From positions 124,001 to 188,000 of the forward strand of contig NZ_MOBR01000020.1 of the NCBI RefSeq assembly GCF_003732705.1: DNA of 64,000 nt, read 5' to 3'. Both the position numbers and the translations under genes were made by a program. The notes below the pieces were generated by a model that saw nothing but the letters and a program-made list of their open reading frames with translations, was not told the origin of the DNA and made no database searches. Positions 62,353 to 64,000 of this stretch are shown here, in pieces; the stretch's first letter is position 1; each line of letters begins with the position of its first letter. Origin of the DNA: Pseudomonas frederiksbergensis (GTDB lineage: Bacteria; Pseudomonadota; Gammaproteobacteria; Pseudomonadales; Pseudomonadaceae).

Positions 62353-62988
62353 TTAAGGTTGAATCAGAAAATGGCGGATTACATTGACCAATACAGGTGA
62401 GAAGGGCTGTAGGCATTGCCCGTCAGCAGGCGTTTTTAGATCTTCCAGCAGCAAGCGCAAGAAATCCTTGTCTTCGAACTGCAACTCATCGGGGAACACG
62501 CCCTCGCGGTACATCAACGCATCGACCAATGCTTTGCGCTTCCCGACAAGGCCTTTGTTGCTCTCTTCGGTATGACCCAGATTCAACACTTCGATAGAAG
62601 CCTGGGCTCGTTGGGTATGCCCTGTAACGAGGCCCGACAAGTAGAACTTCAGCTCGGTTTCGCATTCAGCCATCAACGGCGTCAGTGGCAGTGGTCGTGT
62701 GCCTCGACCATGACCGCATTGATGAGTGAGCTGGCAACTGGCGACGATATTAGAAAAGTCCAAAGTACGATTTGGCGCACGATCCTGGGCTTCAATATGT
62801 TCGTTATGGGCATCGTCAATAGAGATCAACTGACAGCAATAGGCACACAAACCGTACTGTTCCGAGAGGCACGATGAGCGAATGGATCGGCTCTCCTCTG
62901 GCGGTAGGTCCCGATAACGTAACGTCTTGTCCGAGCGCTTAAATCGAGTCAACGATTGCGGTTCAATTCCTTTGCTGATCTTACGCAC
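62353..62988 (-). CDS. ptuB: PtuB-like HNH endonuclease (Septu/retron-associated)
   Basis: 211 aa. The zinc-finger HNH core is visible: YGLCAYC (first CxxC), AHNEHIEAQDR with the catalytic histidine, and LDFSNIVASCQLTHQCG with the second Cys pair. This matches the TIGR02646-type HNH proteins that act as PtuB effectors in Septu and Ec78-like retron defence. The GTG start (62986-62988) has GGAG 7 bp upstream and overlaps the end of the ATPase gene by 8 bp, so the two are coupled. It probably cuts nucleic acid when the ATPase partner detects phage. Activity is inferred. Confidence 0.8.
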   Translation of the reverse strand: MRKISKGIEPQSLTRFKRSDKTLRYRDLPPEESRSIRSSCLSEQYGLCAYCCQLISIDDAHNEHIEAQDRAPNRTLDFSNIVASCQLTHQCGHGRGTRPLPLTPLMAECETELKFYLSGLVTGHTQRAQASIEVLNLGHTEESNKGLVGKRKALVDALMYREGVFPDELQFEDKDFLRLLLEDLKTPADGQCLQPFSPVLVNVIRHFLIQP

Positions 62989-64000
62989 GACGTAACTCCA
63001 GCTTGCGGATCAACAACGCGGCCTTCGCCAGTTCCAGGTGACCTTCTGGCAACTCTAGTGATAACTCAGCGAACAATGCTTTGGCTTCGTCGAGCTGGCC
63101 GTCCTGCAGATGTTTAACTAACTGATTCAAGCGTTTTTGAACTTCGCTGTTGCGCACATCCGTGTCCATGACTTCCAGCAGCACCTGATTGGCATCCAGC
63201 CCATAAAGACCGTTGTGCTCGCGTAGCTCCCCGTCATTGAGCTCGTAACACAGCACATCCTTCGCGTCGCTGATGACCAGCGGAGAGTGGGTGGTCAGCA
63301 CAAACTGGCAGTTCGGAAATGTTTCGCTCAATTGCCGAATCAGACTGCGCTGCCATTTGGGATGCAGGTGCAAATCTACTTCGTCGATCAGGACGATACC
63401 GTCGCCCTCGAGAGGGTTATCCAATGATTGATTCATCATCGCCAAGCGGCGGGCGATATCACCGACCAGCGCCATCATCGACTTTTCGCCCTGCGAGAGC
63501 TGGGACACGTTGAGTGTTACGCCGTCCTTGTCGATGGCCATGTGCAGGCGTGGTTTGCGTTGGACTCGCAGGTTGCTGAAACCGGGCATGAATGCGGCGA
63601 TGGCGGAGCGGACGGCTGTTAGCTGTCGGTCGCGGGAAGAAGCCTTCAATGTGGAAAGGGTTTTCCAGATGTCGCTGTTCTTGCCGAACTTTTCGGAAAT
63701 CTCCGCCAGCGCCGAGTCGGACACACCGGTTTCGTTTTCGCTGTCTTCGCGCTCGCGGAACCATTCGAAGAAGCGGCGGAAGTCAACGCCACGGTTTAAC
63801 GCGTTGTCGTAGCCGTCGAGTTGGTCGAAGGTGTGCTTGGTACGGATTTTTAGCGGGATTTCCAGGACTGAGCGTTCGACTGGGTAGTAGGCGATCAGGG
63901 GGAGAGAGGCTTTGTCATCTGCAGTTAGTTGGCTGCGGTAGTGATCTGCCAATCGGCTGGCACCCATTAACGAACTATGGACCGTGGTCTTTCGCCCTTG
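62981..64000 (-). CDS. ptuA: PtuA-like AAA/ABC-type ATPase, partial (N-terminus outside the window)
   Basis: At least 339 codons are visible; the frame stays open to the window edge, so the Walker A region lies outside. Present are the ABC signature SQLSQGEKSMMALVGDIARR, Walker B GIVLIDEVDLHLHPKWQRSL, and the switch histidine FVLTTHSPLVI, the arrangement of SMC-like/OLD-like defence ATPases. With the overlapping HNH gene downstream this fits the Septu PtuA-PtuB pair. In Ec78-type retrons a reverse transcriptase and ncRNA lie upstream, which cannot be seen here. A generic AAA ATPase of another defence system is the alternative. Confidence 0.78.
   Translation of the reverse strand, partial: QGRKTTVHSSLMGASRLADHYRSQLTADDKASLPLIAYYPVERSVLEIPLKIRTKHTFDQLDGYDNALNRGVDFRRFFEWFREREDSENETGVSDSALAEISEKFGKNSDIWKTLSTLKASSRDRQLTAVRSAIAAFMPGFSNLRVQRKPRLHMAIDKDGVTLNVSQLSQGEKSMMALVGDIARRLAMMNQSLDNPLEGDGIVLIDEVDLHLHPKWQRSLIRQLSETFPNCQFVLTTHSPLVISDAKDVLCYELNDGELREHNGLYGLDANQVLLEVMDTDVRNSEVQKRLNQLVKHLQDGQLDEAKALFAELSLELPEGHLELAKAALLIRKLELRRA

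Overview
The window is a 64-kb stretch of a Pseudomonas chromosome, most likely from the P. fluorescens group. Evidence: high GC; about 27 loci of the inverted REP/REPIN repeats typical of that group between genes; and Pseudomonas-type gene content (BphO/BphP pair, metallothionein, DUF1615, DUF4349, DUF1810). The order queD - two PepSY proteins - response regulator - histidine kinase - dCache receptor - transporter - sCache receptor resembles, from memory, P. aeruginosa PA2666 and PA2659-PA2652. I see no rRNA, tRNA, CRISPR array, insertion sequence or prophage.

Layout. 0-12.3 kb: queD, a patatin-like lipase, a PepSY/two-component operon (bqs-like), an MHS-type MFS permease, and two chemoreceptors flanking an ion-coupled permease. 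12.3-20 kb: LysR regulator, overlapping DUF606 membrane pair, metallothionein, AraC regulator, XapX protein, quinone oxidoreductase, and a nucleoside-uptake pair (periplasmic NUP protein plus Tsx-like outer-membrane channel). 20-30.6 kb: one 10.5-kb autotransporter gene with nested repeats. 31-33.1 kb: selD-mnmH, the selenium pathway to 2-selenouridine in tRNA. 33-44 kb: ArsP-type permease, histidine phosphatase, GST, PhzF-like protein, a cysteine (zinc) type hemB, FAD monooxygenase, TonB receptor, DUF1615 lipoprotein.

44-64 kb: a secreted protein made of eight 13-residue repeats, GNAT, DUF4349 lipoprotein, GST, CBS protein, a divergent LysR/SDR pair, polB overlapping a DUF1810 gene, aldo/keto reductase, exported galactose mutarotase, lipoprotein, TauE/SafE permease, the bphO-bphP light-sensing operon preceded by a coupled 23-codon leader ORF, VOC protein, DUF4174 protein, SDR, and at the right edge a Septu-like (PtuA-PtuB) anti-phage pair whose ATPase runs off the window.

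Most of the window is ordinary core and accessory Pseudomonas sequence. The least explained items are the 13-residue repeat protein (44129-44524), the bphO leader ORF (57075-57146), the iterated autotransporter and the ptuAB-like pair.
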